NCBI RefSeq assembly: GCF_003402415.2 | Contig: NZ_AP036014.1 | Span: forward strand, 1,550,001 to 1,614,000 | Reading direction: 5' to 3' | DNA length: 64,000 nucleotides | Source: Cupidesulfovibrio sp000226255 | GTDB taxonomy: Bacteria; Desulfobacterota; Desulfovibrionia; Desulfovibrionales; Desulfovibrionaceae | Shown here: piece by piece, positions 27,517 through 34,634 of the stretch | Position numbering within the stretch: position 1 is the stretch's first letter | Layout of the letters: every line of letters starts with the position of its first letter | The notes under the pieces: generated by a model | What the model saw: only the letters and a program-made list of their open reading frames with translations | Database searches by the model: none | Told to the model about the DNA's origin: nothing | Position numbers and translations under genes: made by a program

Positions 27517-27906
27517 TCAGCCCTTCAGAAGCACGTCAAGCATGCGCCGGATGCTGTCCTTGTCCATGAAGCCTTCGTGCCGGTACACCTCGGCCCCGGA
27601 CTTGTCGTAGAATATCTGGGTGGGAATGACCCGGATGCCGTAGGCCTCTGATTGGTCGGGGTTCTCCCATACGTCGATGAACACGACGTCGGCCTTGCCC
27701 GCATATTCCACCTTCAATTCCGACAGGATGGGGGCCATCATCCGGCACGGGACGCACGACTTGGCCCCCAGGTCGATGACCGTCACCGTCCCCTTGGCGG
27801 GGTGGGCGGCGTTTCCGGCATATGCCGGGAACGCGACCGCACCCAGTGCAAGCAGACACAACAGGGCAACTGGCAGCACATGTCGCGTCACATCAGATGT
27901 CCGCAT
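27517..27906 (-). CDS. Periplasmic thioredoxin-like protein
   Basis: 129-aa thioredoxin-fold protein with a Sec signal peptide (hydrophobic LPVALLCLLALGAVAFPAYA, likely cleavage after Ala30). Active site Cys51-Val-Pro-Cys54, then a cis-Pro loop at RVIPTQIFYDKSG. The fold is compact as in TlpA-like or DsbD C-terminal partners. Acts in the periplasm, probably reduced by the adjacent CcdA-like protein. Start ATG 27906 follows AAGGG. Fourth gene of the permease operon, 99 bp after the DUF2703 gene. Confidence 0.88.
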   Translation of the reverse strand: MRTSDVTRHVLPVALLCLLALGAVAFPAYAGNAAHPAKGTVTVIDLGAKSCVPCRMMAPILSELKVEYAGKADVVFIDVWENPDQSEAYGIRVIPTQIFYDKSGAEVYRHEGFMDKDSIRRMLDVLLKG

Positions 27907-28005
27907 TGAAGAACCCTTGATGGTAAAAAGTCATGGCGTGTCAGGCGGCCACTGGCGGAAAGGGAGTGCTGCCCCATACTGCCAACGCAGCGCCACCCGC
28001 CGATG

Positions 28006-28428
28006 CTAGCCGCCGTGCGCGTCGCCGCCGGGCTTGCGGTTGGCCAGCGCGGTCCGCAGGGCCGTACGTATCACGTCCGCCGGAATGGTCTCGTACAGAG
28101 CGCCACCCAGTTCCAGGGCACGGCAGTCCGTGGCCGCGCCGAGCAGTTCGCCGCAGGAATCGCAGCAGGTTTGGGTAACCCGTGCGCCCGGCAGCAGGCG
28201 TTCTATGGGCACCCCGTCCACGAGAATGCCGTTGGACGCGGCGATGTCGAAGGGGTCCAGCCGGGTTTCCCGGTACTCTATGTGCACGCCGTCTCCGGCG
28301 AATTCCGCGGAGAGCGCCTTGATGGCACTCCGCAGTTCTGCCCCGGTGTCGCGGCACCGGTCGCAGGTCTGGCCCTGCACGTCGAGGTGCCGCCACTCCA
28401 CGACCATGGCCCGCGCCTCCGCGCTCAT
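28006..28428 (-). CDS. DUF2703-family Cys-rich protein
   Basis: 140-aa protein matching the DUF2703 pattern: an N-terminal VEWRHLDVQGQTCDRCRDTGAEL (Cys22, Cys25) and a later TQTCCDSCGELLGAATDCR (Cys88, Cys89, Cys92, Cys102). The spacing suggests metal or thiol chemistry, with a thioredoxin-like overall layout, but no function is known. The start overlaps the stop of the DGC gene by four bases (ATGA), so translation is coupled. The frame extends upstream, but that part is the shadow of the preceding gene. In the operon it sits between cytoplasmic and exported redox proteins. Confidence 0.8.
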   Translation of the reverse strand: MSAEARAMVVEWRHLDVQGQTCDRCRDTGAELRSAIKALSAEFAGDGVHIEYRETRLDPFDIAASNGILVDGVPIERLLPGARVTQTCCDSCGELLGAATDCRALELGGALYETIPADVIRTALRTALANRKPGGDAHGG

Positions 28429-28829
28429 GCACAGCACCCGGTACCGCTCGGGGTGGCGGGGTGCAGCGCACGCACGGCGGCCTTTGCCTGCTCCACCAGA
28501 CCGACGGGGATGGCCAGTTCGCGGTCCTTGACCTTTTCGATGCCAAGGTCCGTCAGGACAAGGTATTCCCAGCCGGACACCTGGGCATTCTCCATGATCT
28601 TCCTGGCGCACCCAACGGGACAGCCATCGAGCACGACGATGCGCGACGTATCCTGCGCCGACTTCACGAACCCCTGCAATTGCGCCCCGATGCCCGCGAG
28701 GCAGAACATCTTGCCGTGTCCTTCGCGCGTGAGTTCCACGGCGGCCTGGTTGGTGATCTGCCCGACGTTGGACCCGCCGGAACAGGCCAGGATCATGACT
28801 TCACCCGCATTGCCGCAACAACCGCTCAT
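28425..28829 (-). CDS. DGC-domain putative zinc-binding protein
   Basis: 134-aa member of the DGC-domain family, named for the Asp-Gly-Cys at 68-70 (VVLDGCPVGCARKIME) and typed as putative zinc-binding. Other cysteines sit at 4, 5, 16 and 43, and the C-terminus ends Cys-Cys-Ala. No signal peptide, so cytoplasmic. Start ATG 28829 follows AGGAGG. Neighbours on both sides are redox or Cys-rich proteins, and the same combination with ArsP-like permeases is known from other anaerobes (general knowledge, not checked here). Confidence 0.85.
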   Translation of the reverse strand: MSGCCGNAGEVMILACSGGSNVGQITNQAAVELTREGHGKMFCLAGIGAQLQGFVKSAQDTSRIVVLDGCPVGCARKIMENAQVSGWEYLVLTDLGIEKVKDRELAIPVGLVEQAKAAVRALHPATPSGTGCCA

Positions 28830-28838
28830 GGTCGCCTC

Positions 28839-29072
28839 CTACCTGCCCAGCCAGGACAAGACGTCTTTTTTCGAGGGCACCTTGCCCACGCACTTGACCT
28901 CGCCATCAATGACCACGGCTGGCGTGGTGAAAACGCCGTGCATGGTGATGTCCTTGATGTCGGACACCTTCTCCACGTCGGCGGCTACCCCCGCCTCCTG
29001 CACTGCCTCGCGCACAACCTTTTCCGCCTCTTTGCACTTGGGGCACCCCGGCCCGAGAATCTTGATCAGCAT
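28839..29072 (-). CDS. Small thioredoxin/glutaredoxin-like protein
   Basis: 77-aa redox protein resembling the archaeal MTH895 family and the small redox-active disulfide proteins. It begins MLIKILGPGCPKC with the active Cys10-x2-Cys13, and has a cis-Pro loop at FTTPAVVIDGEV. No signal peptide. ATG 29072 follows GAGGAAC. It is the first gene of the six-gene operon and may be the cytoplasmic electron donor. The open frame continues upstream but does not look coding. Confidence 0.85.
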   Translation of the reverse strand: MLIKILGPGCPKCKEAEKVVREAVQEAGVAADVEKVSDIKDITMHGVFTTPAVVIDGEVKCVGKVPSKKDVLSWLGR

Positions 29073-29301
29073 TGTTCCTCCAATGTGTTGTGAACTAACG
29101 AAAATCTGAACTGCAATCGGGCATGTCCAAGGCACATCTGCACATGCCCACGTCTTGAATGCCGCGGGTGGCGTCCGTGCACCGACCCAGCGCCGCCGCA
29201 GCCATCCCCTGCGACCTCCCGCGAGGTTATGGCTCCAGAAACAGGCCCTGCTGAACCTCCCCGGCTGCCTCAATTTCAAGGCAACCGCATCATTACTCTA
29301 T

Positions 29302-29317
29302 TTGGCAAAATTGCCAA
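29302..29317. promoter_or_regulatory. Palindrome upstream of efflux operon
   Basis: TTGGCAAAATTGCCAA has 7-base arms around AA. Together with the next inverted repeat it could be a repressor site for the operon that starts 230 bp away, or for an undetected transcript. Confidence 0.35.
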
Positions 29318-29333
29318 GTAAATAGATGCTCAC

Positions 29334-29357
29334 ATTTTGCCGAATGTCCAGCAAAAT
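29334..29357. promoter_or_regulatory. Second inverted repeat upstream of efflux operon
   Basis: ATTTTGC (29334-29340) and GCAAAAT (29351-29357) form 7-base arms around a 10-base spacer. The shared GCAAAAT/ATTTTGC half-sites also occur in the palindrome at 29302, suggesting one protein binds both. Confidence 0.3.
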
Positions 29358-29841
29358 AGCTGGGCAGTGCGGAGGCTTTGCTGCTTTTAATGAATTATTT
29401 CGGAAGGATTCAGAGTAAGCGGGGTCTTGTCGGCATTGAACGAACGGCAGGCACCCTCTGCGGTGCGCGATCATGGGAGGCGGTGGGTGCGCCTTTTACC
29501 CACAAGCACGGGGGTGCGGATTGTCAACCAAAAGACAGGCCGATGGGCGGGATAGGCGGAAACGCTGAAACAAGGTGGATTTTTTTGTTACCCGGAAGCG
29601 CAGCACACCTGACAAAAACGTACGGAACAGGGCAAGGAACAAGGCAGCATCTGCCCAAAGCGTTGCACGTGTGCCCAAGCAAGGGGGAGAGGGCGGGTTT
29701 GCATGTGGCGCCCTTGAGTAATCGCCTTGGCCGTACTTTGGAAAACCTTAACGGGGCGGTCTGTCGGGCATGCGAGAAATCCGTCTTTACGGATGTGTCC
29801 GAGATTGCCTGCAGCACATCCCGTCATGAAAAGCAGAATGC

Positions 29842-29864
29842 GCGCTCCACCAACAGTGGAGCGC
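29842..29864 (-). terminator. Terminator of the purine nucleoside phosphorylase gene
   Basis: Perfect 9-bp stem GCGCTCCAC / GTGGAGCGC around CAACA. On the minus strand it is followed by a T-rich stretch (GCATTCTGCTTTT). Located about 22 bases after the gene's stop. Confidence 0.65.
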
Positions 29865-29885
29865 ACTTCTCTTCCAACCTCCCCC

Positions 29886-30743
29886 CTACACCCTCTCCAC
29901 CACCGCCGCCACCAGCCGGGTCAACTTGTCCCCGGCCTCATTGGCCACGCGGATCACTTCCTCCAGCGGGGCTTCCTTCATGCAGTCCGGCAGGTTCTTG
30001 TTGGTCAGGCACGAAATGCCCAGCACCCGCAGCCCCATGTGGCGCGCGGCGATCACTTCCAGCACCGTGGACATGCCCACGGCATCGGCCCCCAACTGGC
30101 GGTACATGCGGGTTTCCGCCGGGGTTTCCATCTGCGGGCCGGGCACGCCCACGTACACCCCGCGCTCCAGCCGCACGCCAAGGCGCGCCGCCTCTTCCAT
30201 GGCGATACGGCCCAGCGCCGCGTCATAGGGGGCGCTCATGTCCGGAAAGCGCGGCCCCCAGGCGTCGTGGTTGGGCCCGGTCAGGGGGCTGCGGCCGGTG
30301 AAGTTGACGTGGTCGGCGATCAGCATCAGGTCGCCCGCGTCCCAACGCGGGTTCAGCGCGCCCGCCGCGTTGGTGATGACCAGGGTTTCCACGCCCAGCG
30401 CCGCCATCACCCGCACGCCCATGCACACGTCTTCCGGCGCGTAGCCTTCATACAAGTGGCAGCGCCCCTGTTGCAGCACCACCTCTACCCCGCCGATGCG
30501 CCCGAACAGAAACCGTCCCTCGTGAGAGGCCACCGTGGACTGCGGAAACCCCGGTATCCGCGCGTAGGGCAGGGCAACGGGGGCGCTCAGGGCGTCGGCA
30601 AGCCCGCCAAGGCCGGTGCCGCACACAACCCCCACGCGGGGGGCGTGTCCGGTCTGACCGGTCTGTCCGGTCTGGCCGGGCATCTCGGACAGGGTGGAAG
30701 CGATAACGGATGCCGCATTCTGGACATTTTCCGGGTTTTGCAT
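29886..30743 (-). CDS. Purine-nucleoside phosphorylase (trimeric type)
   Basis: 285-aa enzyme that splits purine nucleosides with phosphate into base and ribose-1-phosphate for salvage. Trimeric PNP landmarks are VGVVCGTGLGGLADAL, SHEGRFLFGRIGG, GRCHLYEGY, LVITNAAGALNP, LIADHVNFTGRSPLTG, GVYVGVPGPQMETPAE and the base-contacting GISCLTNKN. The Asn in TNK favours 6-oxopurines (PNP) over methylthioadenosine phosphorylase, which usually has Asp there. The N-terminus has an extra GQTGQTGQTG repeat encoded by three 9-bp units. ATG 30743 is chosen; the frame extends far upstream over the motA region as an artefact. Divergent from motA. Confidence 0.88.
   Translation of the reverse strand: MQNPENVQNAASVIASTLSEMPGQTGQTGQTGHAPRVGVVCGTGLGGLADALSAPVALPYARIPGFPQSTVASHEGRFLFGRIGGVEVVLQQGRCHLYEGYAPEDVCMGVRVMAALGVETLVITNAAGALNPRWDAGDLMLIADHVNFTGRSPLTGPNHDAWGPRFPDMSAPYDAALGRIAMEEAARLGVRLERGVYVGVPGPQMETPAETRMYRQLGADAVGMSTVLEVIAARHMGLRVLGISCLTNKNLPDCMKEAPLEEVIRVANEAGDKLTRLVAAVVERV
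30648..30674. repeat. Three 9-bp tandem units inside the PNP gene
   Basis: Units T/ACCGGTCTG repeated three times (30648-30656, 30657-30665, 30666-30674), encoding the GQT repeat near the PNP N-terminus. A similar CCGGTCTG cluster lies non-coding around 19624-19640. Confidence 0.7.
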
Positions 30744-30881
30744 AAGATCACCGACATTATTGATTGTGCGTGAACGGTGGGGGGCCACCAGACCGGTCAA
30801 TCCGGTCCGCACTGCCTGCGTCCGCATTGGGGGGAACCGGCGGCGCAGCACAGCGAACAGGCAGGATATTAGGCCGAACCT

Positions 30882-31637
30882 ATGGATATAGCAACTTTTT
30901 TCGGGGTGCTCACGGGCTTCGGCCTGGTTGTCGGGGCCATCATGATGGGTCCCGAGCCGGGGAAGTTTTTCGACATCGCCAGCGTGATGATCGTGTTCGG
31001 GGGCACCGGCGCGTCCATCCTGGTCACCTTTCCGCTGGAAGAGGTGCTGCAGGCGGTGCGGGGCGGCTTCAAGGCGTTCGGCTCCAAGCGGGTGCAGGCG
31101 CAGGACGTGGTGAACACCATGGTCCGCATCGCCGAGATAAGCCGCCGCGAAGGGCTCATCGCCCTTGAGAACGTGCAGACCGAGAACGCCCTGATCAAGA
31201 AGGCCTGTCAACTCATTGCCGACAACGCAGACCCCGGGCTTATCCGGGGCACCGTGGCCATCGAAATCGCCTCCATGAAGCGGCGGCACAACGTGTCCAT
31301 CAGCGTGTTCAACCGGCTGGGCGGCTACGCCCCGGCGTTCGGCATGATCGGTACGCTCATCGGCCTCGTGCAGATGCTCGCCACGCTCAACGACCCCTCG
31401 TCCATCGGCCCGTCCATGGCTGTCGCCATCATCACCACCTTCTACGGGGCGCTGCTCTCGAACCTGCTGTTCCTGCCCATCGCGGGCAAGCTGAAGGCGC
31501 GCAGCATGCAGGAGGAACTGCACCTGCTGATCATTTTCGAGGGGGCCAAGTGCATCCTTGAAAACAACAACCCCAGGCTGGTGTACGAGAAGCTTTCCTC
31601 GTTCCTGCCGCCCAAGGAGCGCAAGGATGGCCGATGA
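30882..31637 (+). CDS. motA: Flagellar motor stator protein MotA
   Basis: 251-aa inner-membrane stator protein that couples proton (or Na+) flow to flagellar rotation with MotB. Four membrane segments can be read (ATFFGVLTGFGLVVGAIMM; ASVMIVFGGTGASILVTF; LGGYAPAFGMIGTLIGLVQM; MAVAIITTFYGALLSNLLFLP). The large cytoplasmic loop between segments 2 and 3 carries the charged residues that touch the rotor, and the PAFGMIGTLIGL stretch lines the ion path. Length and layout fit the shorter MotA/PomA class. motB overlaps its end by 11 bases. Confidence 0.94.
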   Translation: MDIATFFGVLTGFGLVVGAIMMGPEPGKFFDIASVMIVFGGTGASILVTFPLEEVLQAVRGGFKAFGSKRVQAQDVVNTMVRIAEISRREGLIALENVQTENALIKKACQLIADNADPGLIRGTVAIEIASMKRRHNVSISVFNRLGGYAPAFGMIGTLIGLVQMLATLNDPSSIGPSMAVAIITTFYGALLSNLLFLPIAGKLKARSMQEELHLLIIFEGAKCILENNNPRLVYEKLSSFLPPKERKDGR

Positions 31638-32361
31638 CGACGAACTGGACATGGAAGTCGAAGAGGACGAGCCGCCGACCGAATGGCTGGCCACACTTGC
31701 CGACGTTTCCATGCTGCTGCTGTGTTTCTTCATTCTGCTCTTCGCCCTGTCCACCATCGACAAGACCAAGATAACCGAGACGTTCGACGCCGTGCGCACG
31801 GTGTTCGGCGGCAAGGACAAGGAACTTGCCACCTCGTCCGTGCGCAGCGAGGACACGAGCGCGCTGCTTGAATCGGTGCGGCTGCAACGCCAGATCATCG
31901 AGGCCCAGCGCAACACCTATTCGGAAATGCGCACCTACTTCAACAAGCAAGGGGTAGAGGGCGTTATCGGTTCGGTGTTCGACGAGGGCGTCATAACCCT
32001 GCGCATTCCCGCGGAAGTCATGTTCGCCCCCGGCGAGACGGACCTGAGCCCCCAGGCCGAGCGCTACCTGAAACCGCTGGCCGATCTGTTCGTGCGCAAG
32101 AAGGACCAGTCCATTAATATCCGGGGGTTTACGGACGACTCACGGCCTAGTCAAACCTCAAGATTCCGGGATAATTGGGAACTTTCTTCGTTGCGCGCGG
32201 TGAGCGTATTACGCTATTTCCTGAAAGCGGGCATCGACTCCAAGCGGTTGACAGCCACCGGGCTTGGTGAGTTAGACCCCCTGTTCCCGAACACCACGGA
32301 AGAAAACCGTGCGCGCAACCGGCGCGTGGAATTCATGCTGGAACGCCGGGTGACCAAATGA
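31627..32361 (+). CDS. motB: Flagellar motor stator protein MotB
   Basis: 244-aa stator partner of MotA. One membrane segment (LADVSMLLLCFFILLFALS) contains the essential ion-binding Asp26. The C-terminal OmpA-like domain (about 120-240) anchors the stator to peptidoglycan: NIRGFTDDSRPSQTSRFRDNWELSSLRAVSVLRYFL and NRRVEFMLER. Start ATG 31627 follows AAGG and overlaps the motA stop by 11 bases. The N-terminus is very acidic (ADDDELDMEVEEDE), longer in acidic residues than usual. Confidence 0.94.
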   Translation: MADDDELDMEVEEDEPPTEWLATLADVSMLLLCFFILLFALSTIDKTKITETFDAVRTVFGGKDKELATSSVRSEDTSALLESVRLQRQIIEAQRNTYSEMRTYFNKQGVEGVIGSVFDEGVITLRIPAEVMFAPGETDLSPQAERYLKPLADLFVRKKDQSINIRGFTDDSRPSQTSRFRDNWELSSLRAVSVLRYFLKAGIDSKRLTATGLGELDPLFPNTTEENRARNRRVEFMLERRVTK

Positions 32362-32398
32362 TGCCGGGGGGCTTCACAATCCGGGGGTGGCAGCGGGG

Positions 32399-32920
32399 AT
32401 GGCGATGACACACGACGAATTCGACGATTTCGACTTCACGCTGCCTTCGGACCACGAGGGCGAACGTCGGGCCTACCGCACGTCGGTGCCCGGTCTCGAG
32501 GCACGCGTGGCGGGGAAGGACGGCACGTTCCCCGTAGAGAACGTGAGCGCGGTGGGCATTGCCATGCATGCCGCCGGCCACGCCTTCACGGAAGGGGAGG
32601 TCCTCAAGCTCGATCTGCTGATCCAGAACAGGCCCTACATTCCGGCGCTGCCCGCAAGGGTTGCGCGGCGGGTGAACGACGGCCTGGTGGGCTGCGAATT
32701 CACCGCGCTGGATTTCTGGCAGGAATCGCGCCTGGACAAGCTGGTGCTTGAGGTCCAGAAGCGGATTATCGCCCAGCGCAAGGCGGAATCCGAAAAACGT
32801 GATGCGCAGGCCGCCGGGCAACCCCGGATGAACGGGGATGCCCCCGGCGCACCCGCCAATGCGGGCAGCGCCACCGTGATCACGGTGGACAGCGCCGCCG
32901 GGACGGAACTGGACGTCTGA
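32399..32920 (+). CDS. PilZ-domain protein
   Basis: 173-aa protein with a PilZ cyclic-di-GMP binding domain at about residues 18-110: the ERRAYR motif supplies the arginines of RxxxR, and VENVSAVGIAMHA supplies the (D/N)xSxxG motif. The C-terminal third is an Ala/Gly-rich tail of unknown role. It starts 37 bp after motB in the same direction, so it probably belongs to the same transcript and may act as a c-di-GMP-dependent flagellar brake like YcgR or a motility-linked PilZ protein. Start uncertain (GTG 32387, ATG 32399 or ATG 32405). Confidence 0.82.
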   Translation: MAMTHDEFDDFDFTLPSDHEGERRAYRTSVPGLEARVAGKDGTFPVENVSAVGIAMHAAGHAFTEGEVLKLDLLIQNRPYIPALPARVARRVNDGLVGCEFTALDFWQESRLDKLVLEVQKRIIAQRKAESEKRDAQAAGQPRMNGDAPGAPANAGSATVITVDSAAGTELDV

Positions 32921-33029
32921 CGGTCCGCGCGGGCATGAGGGTGCCCGCGTTGTGGCCCGCGATGTTCGTGCGTCGCGGTGGCGATGTTGTGCGGCCTTTG
33001 AACATGTACAACCATATCGAGGGACATTG

Positions 33030-34448
33030 GTGCAGACGAAAGACCACAAGGTGCTGGTGGCGAACAGAGGGGAAATCGCCATTCGCATCGTTCAGGCCTG
33101 CCGCAAGCTGGGCCTGGCTTTCACGTGCGTGTACACGGCGGAGGACGCCGCGTCGGGCCATGTGCGCATCGCCCGCGAACTGGGGGGCGACAAGAGCCTC
33201 TACCGCGTATCCTCCTATCATGACGCCAACGAACTGATGGCCGTAGCCGACGATGCGGGCGCCACCGCCGTGCATCCGGGCTACGGCTTTTTTGCCGAAG
33301 ACTATCGCTTTGCCCGCCGCGTGTCCCAGCGCGACAGAAAGCTCATCTTCATCGGCCCTTCGTGGCGGGTGATTCGCGAGCTGGGCGACAAGATCAATAC
33401 CAAGCGCCTCGCGCGCAGCCTGGGCGTGCCCACCGTGCCCGGTTCCGACCGGCCCATCTACGACGAGATGGAAGCGGAAAAGGTGGCCCAGAGCCTGTTC
33501 GAATTCCAGGAACAGCAGGGCATCCGCAAGCCGCTGGTGCTGGTCAAGGCATCGGCGGGCGGCGGCGGCATGGGCATCGAAGAGGTGTACGACATCGACC
33601 TCTTCCGCTCGGTGTACCGGCGCATTCGCAACTACGCCCTGCGCCAGTTCAAGGACGAGGGCGTGCTCATCGAGCAGCGCATCCGCGACTTCAACCACCT
33701 GGAAGTGCAGGTGGTGTCCGACCGCAGCGGGCGCAACCCCGTGCATTTCGGCACCCGCAACTGCTCCATCCAGTCCACGGGCCTGCAGAAGCGCATCGAG
33801 ATCGCCCCCGGTTTCGATCCTTCGTCCATCGAGTACGGTTTCGACGCCGCGCAGGTGCTGCGCGACATAACCCAGCACTCGCTGGCCATGGCGCGCAAGG
33901 TTGGCTACGATAACGTAGGTACCTGGGAATGGATCGTCACCCGCGACGGCCGCCCCTTCCTGATGGAAGTGAACACCCGCATCCAGGTGGAGAACGGCGT
34001 GTCGGCCACCATCGCCCGCGTGCGCGGGCAGAAGGGCGTGGATATCATCGCCGAGCAGATCCGCATCGGCCTTGGCGAACCGCTGGGCTACGGGCAGGAG
34101 GACATCACCTTCGAGGGCGTGGGCATCGAATACCGCCTCATCGCCGAAGACCCGGACAACCGCTTCACCCCGTGGGTGGGCCGCGTGGACGGCTTCGGCT
34201 GGCCCGAGCGCCCCTGGCTGGCCATGCATACCCACGTGCCCAGCGACGACCCCTACGACATCCCCACCGAGTTCGACCCCAACCTGGCGCTGGCCATCAT
34301 CTGGGGCAAGGACCTTGCGGAAGCCAGGGAACGCGGTGTCGAATTCCTTGACACGCTGGTGCTGGAAGGCGCCAACAACGCGGGCGAGCCGCTGCGTTCC
34401 AACGTCCGGTTCCTGCGGGACAACACCGGGCGCATCCTCAAGTTCTAA
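33030..34448 (+). CDS. Acetyl-CoA carboxylase biotin carboxylase subunit (divergent)
   Basis: 472-aa biotin carboxylase that charges biotin with CO2 from bicarbonate and ATP. It begins HKVLVANRGEIAIRIVQACRKLG, has the Gly-rich ATP lid ASAGGGGMGIEEV, and HLEVQVVSDRSGRNPVHFGTRNCSIQ. The near-invariant E-M-N-T-R-hydrophobic-Q-V-E-H-P stretch reads EVNTRIQVENGVSAT (residues 313-327): Arg317, Gln319 and Glu321 remain but His-Pro is Asn322-Gly323. The later catalytic Arg region is EYRLIAEDPDNRF. I chose GTG 33030 after GAGGGA; TTG 33027 is possible. First gene of an operon with fused carboxyltransferase, carrier protein and a small unknown protein. Confidence 0.88.
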   Translation: MQTKDHKVLVANRGEIAIRIVQACRKLGLAFTCVYTAEDAASGHVRIARELGGDKSLYRVSSYHDANELMAVADDAGATAVHPGYGFFAEDYRFARRVSQRDRKLIFIGPSWRVIRELGDKINTKRLARSLGVPTVPGSDRPIYDEMEAEKVAQSLFEFQEQQGIRKPLVLVKASAGGGGMGIEEVYDIDLFRSVYRRIRNYALRQFKDEGVLIEQRIRDFNHLEVQVVSDRSGRNPVHFGTRNCSIQSTGLQKRIEIAPGFDPSSIEYGFDAAQVLRDITQHSLAMARKVGYDNVGTWEWIVTRDGRPFLMEVNTRIQVENGVSATIARVRGQKGVDIIAEQIRIGLGEPLGYGQEDITFEGVGIEYRLIAEDPDNRFTPWVGRVDGFGWPERPWLAMHTHVPSDDPYDIPTEFDPNLALAIIWGKDLAEARERGVEFLDTLVLEGANNAGEPLRSNVRFLRDNTGRILKF

Positions 34449-34634
34449 AGGGTACCTTCCAAGGGTCACGTCGCTTTCCAGTCTGTCTGGAAGGCGCGGC
34501 CCGGCCCCGGCCATCGCCGTCCGCCATCCATACCGGCGGACACGCGGCAGCCTTCGCCCGCCACGGCACCGGCGCGCGAACGTCCACCGCCAAGCATGCT
34601 ACCCGACCCCGCCGGAACTGCGGGAAAGCGACAT

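Larger units (their letters stand above)
29073..29885. other. AT-richer gene-free stretch upstream of the efflux operon
   Basis: About 0.8 kb with visibly lower GC than its surroundings. No frame on either strand yields a recognisable protein, and no tRNA was found. It holds the promoter side of the six-gene operon, two inverted repeats at 29302-29357, and the terminator of the purine nucleoside phosphorylase gene. A decayed gene or a foreign insertion is possible but no motif supports either. Confidence 0.4.

Noticed and set aside
29378..30301. 307-codon plus-strand open frame in the gene-free region.
   Set aside because: Its second half is antisense to the PNP gene and the first half has no motif or ribosome binding site.
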